Below are positions 12,301-22,168 of a stretch of 64,000 nucleotides of DNA, piece after piece. The translations under genes were made by a program, and so were the position numbers. Source of the stretch: Juglans regia (taxonomy: Eukaryota > Streptophyta > Magnoliopsida > Fagales > Juglandaceae); NCBI RefSeq assembly GCF_001411555.2, contig NC_049912.1, positions 2,621,001 to 2,685,000 on the forward strand. Reading direction: 5' to 3'. Below the pieces are notes generated by a model. The model searched no databases. It had not been told where the DNA came from and saw only the letters and a list, made by a program, of their open reading frames with translations. Numbering within the stretch: the stretch's first letter is position 1; each line of letters starts with the position of its first letter.

Positions 12301-15300
12301 TCAGTGTAACAGTACACTATCAAACACCCACAGCCACCAACGTCAATGAAAAGAAAAACTGCAATATTCCTACGCCATTACAGAAAGCTAACGACGAAGA
12401 AACACCAGCTGCGTGAATATTTCGCACGTGTACGGAGAGAAAAGTGTACGCATATGAAAGTGCATGGGCCTAAAAGATGTCGCAAAAAAATCAAAAAGTG
12501 CATGAATCTATTATCTATCACCTTCAATGGATAATTTGTTTACATTGTTCCTTAATAGTACGTGATTGTCAATGCTACTCCCAATAAGGAAATGCAAAAA
12601 CAGCAATTTTAAGCTTCTTACCATGAAAGTCTTGTAAGGTGTCGCATTTGACAAAACAATTGAAGAATGCAATCGTTCCCCATCAACCATCAATACCTAG
12701 ATTGTCAACGCGATGTAGATCTCAGAACATTTTATGAATGCTTTGAGATTATTCAGTTGAGGCAATACAGGAACCAAACTAACCCCAATTACTCTGCCAG
12801 ACTCTTCAATGACCAATTTTGAAACCTGAACAGAAAATGAACTTTCAAGGTTGAGAGACAACAAACCTGTAACAGAGGGAAGTGAATTGTTGCATAGAGT
12901 GATGAAAACTAAACCATCTTATTGAAGAGGAATTCTATGAATCAACCACTATTCACTTTCACACCCCACACCTATAGGTTTTTTTTTTCATAGGGTGTAG
13001 GGGTGTTTTTCATAGAGTGTGGGGGTATTTTTCATTGGGTGTGGGGTGTGGGGTAGTGAATAGTGGTTGATGAGAAGAATTTTTCCTTATTGAATATGAG
13101 CTAACTATGAAAAAGGCTAAACTAGTTTTTTTCTTTTCAACTAGTAATTTACACATGCACCAAGAGGATAATAAACCAATAACCTCACCTTCCACTCAAT
13201 TATTATGGAGGAAGAATAATGCCAATTCAGTTAAAGCTAATTGGCTTAAAGAAGCATGTTTCATTTAAAATAAGAAGTGACATTATTTTTCCATATAAAT
13301 CAAAATAAACATTTCTGAGTATAAACTCCCCTAAATGATACTCAGAAATGTTAAGGAAGAAAGAAAAATAAACACATTGAGGAAGAAACCCTTGAATAAA
13401 GGGTCATGCATCATAATACTGTTTATAAACATCTTCTAAAAATAATAATAAGCATACCTCTGCATTTGTAAAAATATGAACACCAGCTTCTTTAGCAGCA
13501 TTACTAATAGCCAGAGATACAGTACCCATCCCACCTTCAACATGCCTATCGCATTAAATCAACAATAAGGATGATAAAAGCATGGGTGAGGAAAATAGCT
13601 CGAATATCAACACAGACAAAGGTATCACATATGAGATATGTAGAACCAGATACCACACAGAAATATACATATATCTGGGCTGAGCTTGCTATTCTACAAT
13701 GTATAATCACAAAATTGATCGTCCAATAAAAAAACCTTAAAAAATTAGATATATATGAGATACTTACGACCAAATATTATGTTCACCATCAGTTTCACCC
13801 ATCACATGATGTAGCAGGACATATCCACTCCCAGGTGTATGGATACTTGCCTATGAAACAAAACTGAGAATGCAACTTTACTAACACTGAAAAAATGGAA
13901 GACCCCCTTTTTCTTTAATTAAATAAAAAAGATGGGAACACTGCTCATGTTATTGTGATTCAAACAAATATAAACTGCACAAAACAATGGAAATGAAAAT
14001 ATGAATCATTTTGACGCATAAATACACCTACTGACAAGAGTGTGGATGATAATAAGTCAATGTCAATGGTATGAGTTAAGAAATTCATGCAATTAGTTAA
14101 AGTAGATGTAATTAAAATTTTTTTTTTTTTTTATAAGTAAAATTTTCTTTATGGGAAGCAAATAGATAATACTTAAACAAAGCGCCCAAGTCAATTTTAG
14201 GTGTTAGATGCTTGTACTTAACAGTTTACAAAATTCCTTTTGATAAGTTATGAACAGCTCGCTCCTGTAAAAACTCCTTTTCATAAAAAATGAAATCTCC
14301 CATTTAAAAACAAAAAAGGAATTGAAAAAAAAAAAGTGAAAAGTACCCTGTGGTGGATTTTGTTTTCTAGCATGTAGCAAATTTTGCAACTTCAAAATGC
14401 AGTGTTTAGTGCAACCAGATGCTATATGGAAACAGCAATGTCAAACACAAATGCAAAAGAAGAATGCTTTGCTCAAAACAAGAGTTGCAGCCTGAAAGCT
14501 AATAGCAAGTCCTCGACGTATTAATAAAACATTATCACTAATATACATCATGATAAATAAAATTGAAGAGCATTAAAGGACAAAACGTAACATTTATTCT
14601 AGGTACTATAGTCATGAATGACGTAAATGAAGGAAAAGACAAGCCGAAGAAAATCATGGCCTTTTGTTGTGACCTTTAAGTGAAATATCAATTTGTATTC
14701 CCTCATGGTCAAACGCAAATGACAATTAAACAGCTACACAATGCATCCAGCATAGAAGTCTTGTCTTACCATACTTCCAATCATAGCATCAGCTGCAAGT
14801 GTTGCCTTCACTACATCCGACTGCACCCAAATTAATAGCATATATCATTAGAAAAGAAGGTCAACGTCTTTTCTTAAGTGAGTAATAATAAGGCTTGCAT
14901 AAAATTATTAAAAATCTTGTGGAATCATACAAAACAATAAATTGGCAGCTCTAATAACCTTTAGATGATAATCTTCACTTTCACAGAAATTTAACTCTCA
15001 TTCCTCCAACTGAAGCTTCAACTATCCACTGATTTAGTACATACTTTTTTTATACCTAGCACCTAAGTCCTCTACAAAAATAGTTATCTTTTTTCTAAAC
15101 ATAATCTCAGATACAGGTGCAGATTATATTGATGTGAATTACCTGCTGTGTAAGAGCTCATTGGACATATTATTAAGTAGTTATGTTTTGGTTTATCCAC
15201 ATTTACAGCAACTATGTGACAATATCTAAAAAAGTGGAAAGTGGCTTTGAGTGATCATTGCTCTCACCATCAAATTATGGCCAGGAAATTCCCTCAGGAC

Positions 15301-17117
15301 TCAAAACTAAACATAAATTCCTCAAAATTTCATTTTACATGATCATCATGGAGCAAAGTTGAAGGCCTACAAGGTCGCACAGCTGAAAATGTCATCTTTA
15401 TTAATATTTGCCAGTACCTTGGAATCATCAAAGTTGATTAATTAAAACACCAAGGCATCATCCTCTCGGATATACTAAACAAATGACAAATGACACTTCA
15501 AAGTGATCAAGTGACAACCTCAAACCACTTATTCAGAACCTTTGATGTTGGGGAGAGCAAAAGGTCCAAAAAATCCCTGTCAAAATCATAGAAATTCCTT
15601 AAATACCATACAAAATTCAAAATTCAAGCCATACTAGTCAAAGATGACCTATAATCATTACATCAAGTTGGTTTGGCGCATGGGAATCCCACAAACAGAA
15701 ACGATTAAAAATATTCCAACATGCGGTTCATTTGGAAAGGTAGCACTTACACCATATCTTTTTGCCCCAAGGAGAGAACATGCTTCAGGCAACGAGTCCA
15801 GAAAACTGATTTGTGCAACTTATCCCTCAGCCAATCATTTAAAGATGAATCCCATTGGAGAGTTTCAGGGGTTTGTGAATCCAAAAGAAAATCCATGAAT
15901 TTACTGAACTTTTGTAGTTGAGTTTCATATCTAGAAATCAGTAAAAAGAGATAAACGATTTCATGACAGAAACCAAATTAACAGTATTGTGCACTGCTAG
16001 GCACATGAGCTGGTATGAAGAAATTAGGCCCCAAGCATATTACATCTATTCAAGAGAAGTTAAGACAAACTCAGTTGTCATATTATTGAATTTGACAAAG
16101 TAAATATATTGTAGTCCATTAGATGAAAGTTCCATTTGTATTCTGTAGAGCATCTTTAAAGAATTAAGGATCCAAAATGAATATGATGACGGCCACAACA
16201 TTTCCAATGGCCCCAATTCATGATGCTCCATTTACTCATTAGATTCTGTACAAAATGCATATAGAGCCATTCACACTCCAAGGGATGGGAGAGCCAGAGA
16301 AGCCACTCAATTGCACCACTACCAACCTAGTGACTATCAACTCGCAACTTTCGGAGCATACTTGATATATCCAGTTGTTACATATATTATAGCGGATTGA
16401 GCGATATTCTGCTATACATTCTACGAACTGATGACAGCTGACAGCAGCTAAAATGAGACATGCTCTGGATCCATCTACGGAAGTTGGAACATACAGACAT
16501 AGTTCAAAAAGTTCTCTATCTAGACAACGTAATATCACCTTGGATAAGCATCAGCATCTCGTTTCGAGAACTTTGACATCTCCAAATAATTTTGTTCGTC
16601 ATCCGGCCCCAAAAGAAGATAACGCCCATCAAGACAAGGCGTAAACGATTGAGATATCGGCTTCAACAACTTCAGCCCATGTCTCACCAACTCTAATTCC
16701 CTTCGGTTCCAATAAGCCATAATAACAAAAGCAGGCACAATTTAGAGACAGCAACAAGTAACCGCGAAATCGCATATAAACGTCGAGTTACTGATTTCAA
16801 GTACGAAACAAATCATTGAATCAAGCACGCTGTAATTTCTAGGCTTAATGGGGAACCCACTTGATAATGGAGGGACGGAGGAGGCTGAGGAGGTAGCTGC
16901 AGCGAGAGAACTTGAATCCCGGGATGAGTTCCTCGGTCACGGCTGCGCCACCAATAACGTGGCGGCGCTCGAGCACAGCCACAGAGAGGCCTCCACGAGC
17001 GAGGTAAGTGGCTGCTATCAAACCGTTGTGGCCGGCGCCGATGACCAGCGCGTCCCATTTCTTCTCCTTGAGAAGGCGCGTTGCAGTCGCATTGCTGTTG
17101 ACGCCTCTTGACCACAT
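3309..17117 (-). CDS. PYROXD2: PYROXD2-like FAD-dependent oxidoreductase
   Basis: Sixteen coding exons join in phase to 565 codons plus stop: 17117-16861, 16700-16539, 15930-15751, 15576-15519, 14820-14770, 13850-13768, 13545-13458, 12825-12784, 12696-12622, 6976-6908, 6478-6363, 5097-4985, 4279-4200, 3966-3846, 3613-3547, 3444-3309. All introns are GT-AG. The N-terminus carries the dinucleotide-binding fingerprint V-I-G-A-G-H-N-G (residues 25-32); the C-terminus has the flavin-site motif [10 protein letters not shown]. The family is the phytoene-desaturase-like FAD/NAD(P)-binding group; the human relative PYROXD2 (581 aa) is a mitochondrial protein, and its substrate in plants is not established. 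The start is the first ATG before the Rossmann fold; no strong targeting peptide is evident. The gene is stretched by transposons in introns 5, 7, 9 and 11 but no exon is damaged. Exon borders come from reading-frame continuity and remembered family sequence, not transcripts. Confidence 0.93.
5558..6144. mobile_element. hAT-type non-autonomous element in PYROXD2 intron 11
   Basis: The element (5566-6136, 571 bp) begins TAGGGGTG and ends CACCCCTA, an exact 8-bp terminal inverted repeat. It is flanked by a perfect 8-bp duplication GGTTGAAT (5558-5565 and 6137-6144). Eight-bp duplications and YAGGGGTG-type ends are typical of the hAT superfamily. The outer ~80-140 bp on both sides are very GC-rich with many G4/C4 runs, while the centre is AT-rich. 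No transposase is encoded. Confidence 0.88.
7248..10657 (-). pseudogene. LINE ORF2: AP endonuclease, reverse transcriptase, zf-RVT (broken)
   Basis: The N-terminal piece reads S-W-N-V-R-G-L-N and C-L-Q-E-T-K, the signature of apurinic-endonuclease-like domains, followed by G-G-D-F-N-V. The reverse transcriptase part shows [25 protein letters not shown] and the catalytic F-A-D-D (complement of about 8651-8662). A zinc-knuckle-like C-C-M-C-K-K...H-C end domain closes the protein. The frame is cut by several stops and frame changes (for example a stop just before the F-A-D-D block near 8690), so it is inactive though fairly well preserved. Confidence 0.9.
10654..12253 (-). pseudogene. LINE ORF1 (broken)
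   Basis: Minus-strand fragments upstream of ORF2 resemble plant LINE ORF1 proteins: a segment with [10 protein letters not shown] and a downstream [10 protein letters not shown], and a basic C-terminal part with K-K-K-R-E-L-N-R-L just before the endonuclease start. The pieces lie in different frames, so ORF1 is dead. Its product would have been the RNA-binding particle protein of the LINE. Confidence 0.65.
12918..13094. mobile_element. Mutator-type MITE in PYROXD2 intron 7
   Basis: The element (12927-13085, 159 bp) is flanked by a perfect 9-bp duplication CTTATTGAA (12918-12926 and 13086-13094). Its ends form a long inverted repeat in which CAACCACTATTCAC appears on both arms, followed by C/G-rich CCCACACC-type runs. 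The centre has two or three copies of a TTTTTCATAGGGTGTRGGGGTG-like unit in tandem. The 9-bp duplication points to the Mutator superfamily; there is no coding capacity. Confidence 0.85.
14113..14146 (-). repeat. Dead-on-arrival LINE tail in PYROXD2 intron 5
   Basis: A T-run followed by ATAAG is bordered by TAAAATT on both sides (14113-14119 and 14138-14144; the T-run makes the exact limits ambiguous). The ATAAG plus T-run is the same junction seen at the 3' end of the large LINE near 7058-7074, so this looks like an insertion that kept only the last few bases and the A-tail. Confidence 0.45.
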
Positions 17118-17242
17118 GTCGCTGTCTCGGTTCGGACTTTGGGACCGTTGGCCGATCGTATATTTTGGAAGGAAACGGAAAGAAACCTACAAACTTTGTC
17201 AGATGATCAAATAATAATGATGTGACCAAATTGCACGTCGTT

Positions 17243-17314
17243 GGTCCCATGGTCTAGTGGTCAGGACATTGGACTCTGAATCCAGTAACCCGAGTTCAAA
17301 TCTCGGTGGGACCT
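17243..17314 (+). tRNA. trnQ-CUG: tRNA-Gln(CUG)
   Basis: The 72-nt sequence folds as a standard cloverleaf: acceptor stem GGTCCCA/TGGGACC, anticodon stem TTGGA/TCCAG, T arm CCGAG/CTCGG with loop TTCAAAT. The anticodon CTG is at 17276-17278, exactly positions 34-36. A T-run (17314-17318) directly after the gene serves as the RNA polymerase III terminator. No intron and no encoded CCA, as in eukaryotic nuclear tRNA genes. It is divergent from PYROXD2, 125 bp from that gene's ATG. Confidence 0.97.
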
Positions 17315-17465
17315 TTTTGGCTTTGACTCTTTTCTATTCAGTAGTCATATATGCAATTTTATTTGCTTGTTACTTTTCTTTTTTTATTTTTTATTAACAA
17401 GATAAACAATATATTAAAAAAAAAAAGAAGTTCCGATAGTGGGAAGGGCTAAGGAGAACCATAAC
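17315..17465. other. Spacer after the tRNA
   Basis: AT-rich, with T- and A-runs; nothing else supported. Confidence 0.5.
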
Positions 17466-17672
17466 AAATACTATGGATTTGAATAGTGAAATGAGATGAG
17501 ATGAGATGATTTTAAATTAGTAAAATAAAATATTGTTATAATATTATTTTTTAATATTATTATTGTTTTGAGATTTGAAAAAATTGAATTGTTTATTATA
17601 TTTTGTGTGAAAATTTAAAAAAGTTGTAATGATAAGATAAGATGAGACCATCTATGAATCCAAACAGGGCCT
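17466..17672 (-). mobile_element. Pentamer-repeat MITE, copy A
   Basis: This copy shows GATGA/ATGAG pentamer runs near both ends (17490-17510 and 17631-17648), an AT-rich core with GAGATTTGAAAAAATTGAAT, and outer ends containing TTTGAATAG and, inverted, GGATTCATAG, then AAACAGGGCC. It matches the copies at 19783, 35641 and 58010 in layout and core words. Confidence 0.65.
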
Positions 17673-17734
17673 TAGCCTCTAAGCACCTCTTTGAAAACAT
17701 AAGTGTTTTTAGATTTTTTTTTTTCAAATTATTT

Positions 17735-17850
17735 CACTACTATTTATAAATAAATCATTACTATAATACTATTCACAAACTATTTATTACTATTTATAAA
17801 CTATTTTATTATTATTTATAAATTATTTTATTATTATTCACAACTATTAA
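17735..17850 (+). repeat. Degenerate tandem repeat of a CTATTTATAAATTATTT-like unit
   Basis: The phrases ACTATTTATAAA, ACTATTCACAAACTATTT and ATTATTTATAAATTATTT follow each other at about 20-26 bp spacing. No coding content. Confidence 0.5.
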
Positions 17851-18958
17851 ATTCGTGTTTTGTACTCCTTTGGGCCAAGTTCCATCAACTTTGGTTTTCG
17901 GCCTTTGACTTGCACACTTAGAGAAAACACAAAGAATGAGGGGCTTTAGTGGAGGCCGGGGAGTCCAAAGTTATAATATTGCCTTATGAGTTTGTGCATA
18001 AACTTAGAAGAATTAGAGAGAGTTTTTCGTATCTTGGGATTGGCTTTTATACTAAGTTTTGGAGGATATATTTCGTATCTGACTCCATGAGGTCCATGTT
18101 CTTTCAATCGTTCACTTTAGTTAGCATCCTTTGATGCGGCGTAACTTCTAAGGTGGCGTCATCAATGCGACGTGCTATCTGGGGAGTAGTGTAATTAATG
18201 CGACATAGCTTCCTAACTTGTTTTATCCTATCTACCCAAGTTGCTATGAGTAGGGTAACCTCGGGGAGATATGAAGGTGGCGAGTCCCATCAGTCTTTAC
18301 CACCCGTTTATCCTCGCATGGATTGCTTCACGGAAGGGTTTTACTCATGGGCCGAGTACCTCGCATTGGCCCATAGCCTCCCTTTAGAGGAAGATCGTTG
18401 GGCTTGGCTGGACTTGGTCGGAGTCCGTGATGGCCCATTGACTTCCCAATAGTCCAAAAATTCACTTACAAGAAATAATTTGAAATATTCTTGAGAGGTG
18501 TTGAAGGTGACCAAGCATCGTTCAAAAGGTGACTCCGGTCGGATGGGAAGGTGGAATGAAAGGGAAAGTTGAAAATGTCCTACGGTAGCACGTGGTTATG
18601 ACGTTGGTGCTCAAATGATAGAAATAATTTATCACATTAAAAAAGAAACCACTTATTACCAAAATGAAGGTTCGAGATAGGCAAAAAACATTGCTCCCTA
18701 AAATTGGTTTCATGCCTTATTTCATGCTTCCCATATTTAATTATTCCACAACTCATTTTTATTTCAATGTTCATTCTTTTTATCCACTTTATTAACTTAA
18801 GTGAAGTCATTTAATAAGTCACGTGATATCATATTATGGCGTCACGTTAATCAAGAAAACAAAATGAGTAATATAATTTAGGGAGTATAGTAATATTTCT
18901 TATACAAAAAATATAAAACATGTCAATTTTATCATTTTTTTTTTTTATTTAAGTGGAT
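17851..18958. other. Intergenic segment, possibly an old LTR fragment
   Basis: From about 17940 to 18450 the sequence is less AT-rich than its surroundings and contains repeated phrases such as GCGGCGTAACTTC, ATGCGACGTGC and ATGCGACATAGC. It has no sustained reading frame with recognisable domains. It could be a decayed LTR, but I cannot identify the family. 18500-18958 is AT-rich spacer leading into the uL6m promoter. Confidence 0.35.
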
Positions 18959-19031
18959 TGGGCCCTTGGGCTTCAGTAAATTTCTTGGGGTCAGCCCATG
19001 CCGAGCAGGAAGCTAGGATTAGACATGGGCT
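18959..19031 (+). promoter_or_regulatory. Cluster of four site II motifs (TGGGCY) upstream of uL6m
   Basis: TGGGCC at 18959-18964, TGGGCT at 18967-18972, the complement AGCCCA at 18993-18998 and TGGGCT at 19026-19031 lie within 73 bp. Site II elements, bound by TCP-family factors, are well known in promoters of plant ribosomal-protein and mitochondrial-component genes, which matches the downstream gene. Confidence 0.7.
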
Positions 19032-19252
19032 TGGTAGAAACACGACATCGTTTTATCGCGAAGAAGAGAAGAAAAAACCTTCCACCCCCTAGGGCCGCTG
19101 TCTGTCGTTCTCTTTTACTCGATTCCTTCGCACACTCACGCACCAGCCGTCACCTCCGGTCATCGGAACTAACTATCCTCCGGCGAAAAAATCCTGAAGA
19201 GTTCACTGGAGCTAGAAGCTAGCGTCTGTAGGTTCGCTACCTCAAAATTAAG

Positions 19253-20153
19253 GTAATCTCTGAAACTTCTCAATCGAAATGCTTGATTCATGTTTATACG
19301 TATGGGCGGTAAGGATTCATGCAAGTGAATGGAGGTTGAGAATGTGATTTGAAAGGGCCAGAATTGGGGGTTTTTGGGGAGATGAAAAGTAAAAAAATTT
19401 GGTTTAAGGTGTGATTGTTGGGAGTTTATAACTTTATTGTGCTCAACCATTGGGAGTATGGGAAGTGGTTTACGCCTTTATTTTTGTGGGGAGGGGGTGC
19501 GGATGAGGCCGAAACCCCATAGAGAAATGTCTGCAAGGCTTTTTATGAATGTGTTGGAGGAAGTATTTGAAGATTTATTTCTTGGGATTTTGGAGATGAA
19601 CTGTTAACTTTGTTGCCATGGGTTATTGTAGCATGAATAAATGTTGGAGTTTTGAGTCTCGATTTGGGAACTAGGGTTGACCATGAAGAGCACAAACAGT
19701 GTGGTTTGAGTTGAATACCTTCACGTTGCTTCCAAAACCCAATATACTTTTCCCTTTCAACTTATGAAATTAAAAAAATAACCTCGGATGAGATGAGATG
19801 TGATTAAAAAGTTGAATAAAATATTTTTAAAATATATTTTTTTAATTTTATTTTGTTTAAGATTTGAAAAAGTTGAATTGTTTATTTTATTTTGTGTGTC
19901 AATTTGAAAAAATTGTAATGATTAGATGAGATGATAGGAATTGTGAAAACAAACGAGGTTTTTTTTTTAAGATTAAACTTCCTGATCTTATCAGTGAGAT
20001 GATCTATATATGCACTTGCTATTATATTTATACTCTCTTTTGGCTCCAAAGAAAGGTATATGTTTTCCCTTAGGCTTGAAGAAAATTTGCGGTTCCTTTT
20101 GTTTATGTTTTCATGCTAAAATTTTGTTCACTGCTGCTACATGTTTATCTCAG
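19253..20153 (+). other. 5'UTR intron of the uL6m gene
   Basis: A donor AAG|GTAATC at 19252/19253 and an acceptor TTTATCTCAG|AAG at 20153/20154 define a 901-bp intron in the leader. If spliced, the sequence immediately upstream of the coding frame contains an in-frame TAA, so the ATG at 20192 is the first usable start. The intron houses a pentamer MITE. The splice call is from motif strength alone. Confidence 0.55.
19783..19958 (-). mobile_element. Pentamer-repeat MITE, copy B
   Basis: It starts CCTCGGATGAGATGAGATG and ends GATTAGATGAGATGATAGG, then GAAAACAAACGAGG. The core word AAGATTTGAAAAAGTTGAAT and the ending GTCAATTTGAAAAAATTGTA are shared with copy A. The left outer end seems to lack the TTTGTTTTC part seen in copy C. 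Confidence 0.65.
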
Positions 20154-20191
20154 AAGAATTCAGGGGATCATTTATTGTTGGTTTATTCGCA

Positions 20192-20500
20192 ATGGAAGCC
20201 AAATTTTTTCGATTTCTTAAGATTGTGGGTGTTGGGTACAAAGCCAGAGCTGAAGCTGAAGGACGCCTCTTGTTTCTCAAATTGGGATACAGTCATGAGG
20301 TTGAATTGACTGTTCCTCCGGCTGTCCGTGTTTTCTGCTTCAAGAACAATGTAATATGTTGCACTGGATTGGACAAGCAAAGAGTGCACCAGTTTGCTGC
20401 TACCGTTCGTAGCTGTAAGCCGCCTGAAGTGTACAAGGGCAAGGGCATTATGTACGTTGACGAAGTTATCAAGAAGAAGCAAGGAAAGAAATCAAAATGA
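20192..20500 (+). CDS. RPL6: Mitochondrial 60S ribosomal protein L6 (uL6m), nuclear copy
   Basis: A single coding exon of 102 codons plus stop. The protein starts M-E-A-K-F-F-R-F-L-K and continues with I-V-G-V-G-Y-K-A-R and G-Y-S-H-E-V, then R-S-C-K-P-P-E-V-Y-K-G-K-G and a lysine-rich end. The Y-K-G-K-G-I-like C-terminus is the rRNA-contacting signature of L6. At 102 aa it corresponds to only about the C-terminal half of bacterial L6 (~177 aa); short uL6m proteins of this size are known in flowering plants. The protein would act in the large subunit of the mitoribosome; there is no obvious cleavable presequence. An in-frame stop upstream after splicing supports the chosen start. Site II motifs lie upstream and NRAP is convergent downstream. 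Confidence 0.95.
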   Translation: MEAKFFRFLKIVGVGYKARAEAEGRLLFLKLGYSHEVELTVPPAVRVFCFKNNVICCTGLDKQRVHQFAATVRSCKPPEVYKGKGIMYVDEVIKKKQGKKSK

Positions 20501-22168
20501 GTGCAAAGAGGGTAAGTATTGCTGGAGAATGTTTTAGATCAGTTTGTGGATGGACAGTGCCTCATTTTTCCAAGATGAGTTTGGCCTCTCCGTTGAAATC
20601 AGAGAATCCTTGCAGCATGGAACAGCCTTTTTCTAAATTAGTTGTCAGGTCTGTGTAATATATTTGATCAGGTATTCTCTGAATCAATATGGAATTTTCT
20701 CTCTAATAAGATACTAAAACCTCTCCCTGTTATTTCATGAGAAAGTGTGTTTTTAAAAAATAAGTATTTAATCCAATATTGTCATCTAGGAGGAGAGCTT
20801 GGAACATCATCTTTTTGGTTGCTCAATGTAGAAATTAGGAACATGTTGAGGAGCTCATCAAAGCCAAGGGAAGCTTAATCATGGATAGAAAACTGTCCCA
20901 TTGCCATGCCATGCCATACCATATCCTCTCGAGGCTAGAGGAATTATGTTTGTTTACTTGTATCACCAGACGGCAGTAATCAGTGAGATTCACTTATTCA
21001 CTCTTCCTACTTCAATCTATAAGCCAAGTCCTTAAATGTGTTTATTTGCTCTGGTTTAGTGCCTAAAGCGTTGGAAAAAGGCAAGCTTGCTTTATGACAC
21101 CTTGCTTTTTTCTTTTTTCTTTTTCTTTTTTTTCAATCCCAGCAAGAAAATTCCGATTGAGAATTTCCAAGATACCTTTTAAAGTCGCTATGCACTTAAC
21201 ACCAACCCATAGTTTGCCGTTTGTAAAATAACAATGTCTACTCAGGAAGAATGGCTACTGCCAAATCTACTTCGGGACAGTGCCCTAACTCAATATTAAC
21301 AATCGAATTGGTGTAAAAATCTATTTATCATTTATTTTCTCACTACTATCATCTCGTCATTTCATGATGTGGTATTAGATAATAGATTTACAAGTAAAAT
21401 ATAATAAATAGTCATCAATCATCTAATATCACATTATAAAATGATGAGAAGATAATAAAAATTAAGATGACGAGTAAAATAACAACTTTCATAGTTTTAT
21501 AATATAGTTTGAGAGAATAAAAATTCGCTTTCTAATGTTTTAATCACATTCACTGTCCAGGACTCCAGGCAATCAAGCGGCCGACTTTATACTCTATTTT
21601 TTTCGGTTTGCCTCTACAGTGTAGCTCAAAATTTATTATATAGTTAAGTCTTATAAATGTTCACTTTATTAAATCAAGCCTGAAAATATGGTAGCCAAGT
21701 TAATATAGAATTCTTTTAATTTAATAAATTTAACTTTAGATTAACTAGATACAAAATCTCAATCAGGGAAAAAAAACTTATTTTTAATAGCTTTTGAAAG
21801 GGTCCATTGGTTGGCTAGCATGCTTTCTCCAGTGACGATTTTATTGTTTGAATTATGTATAACTCAAACTCCCAACAAGTTGTCCAAAAAATCTGTCTTT
21901 TCTTTTTCCCAAAAAAAAAAAAAAACAATATCCACATTAAAAAATGGATTATGATTGTATAAAATTCATGGAATATTACCTCAATCACTTTTAATTAACT
22001 GAACTTGATACAATTGAAAATAATCAATTCCTTCTAAAAAGCAATATCCACAAATATTAAAAAATGGAAACTCTAGTGTCAATAGGAAAATGGGGCCAAA
22101 ATTTACCTATATAACATACTTGCAACATATATATGTGATCGCATAACTTTTAGGCCACGACTAAAGGG
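20501..22168. other. Convergent 3' spacer between uL6m and NRAP
   Basis: It contains the 3'UTRs of both genes and AT-rich spacer. Around 21336-21478 there is a separate inverted repeat (see that entry). No further genes. Confidence 0.5.
21336..21478. repeat. Inverted-repeat element (MITE-like)
   Basis: The left arm reads CATCTCGTCATTTCATGATG then TGGTATTAGA; the right arm, as complement, reads CTTCTCATCATTTTATAATG then TGATATTAGA. Arms of roughly 35 bp at about 75-80% match surround a short AT-rich core. No clear target duplication is seen, so the family is open. Confidence 0.5.

Larger units (their letters stand above)
7055..12340 (-). mobile_element. L1-type LINE in PYROXD2 intron 9
   Basis: A nearly complete LINE lies antisense to the plus strand, in the same orientation as the host gene. 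Its 3' end is the A-tail seen as the T-run near 7060-7068; its 5' end is around 12250-12340. Order from 5' to 3' on the minus strand: ORF1 (about 12253-10654), endonuclease (about 10657-9876), reverse transcriptase (about 9540-8228), zinc-finger domain (about 7918-7248). I could not find a convincing target duplication, so the exact borders are open. The element accounts for almost all of the 5.6-kb intron. Confidence 0.88.

Noticed and set aside
16813..17250. 145-aa minus-strand frame overlapping the tRNA and PYROXD2 exon 1
   Set aside because: It is an alternative frame of exon 1. The Rossmann motif and exon joining support the other frame.
17940..18450. Possible host gene in the GC-richer segment with an 84-aa frame
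   Set aside because: No domain, no splice-consistent extension and internal repeats of GCGACGT-type words suggest an old repeat rather than a gene.
18998..19222. 74-aa frame upstream of uL6m, possible N-terminal or upstream coding exon
   Set aside because: It ends before the leader splice donor and an in-frame stop precedes the uL6m ATG after splicing. It may act as an upstream reading frame only if transcription starts before 18998, which is unknown.
20141..20191. Upstream in-frame ATG extending uL6m by 17 residues
   Set aside because: The ATG at 20141 lies before the splice acceptor at 20153 and would be removed with the intron; known uL6m proteins start at M-E-A-K.
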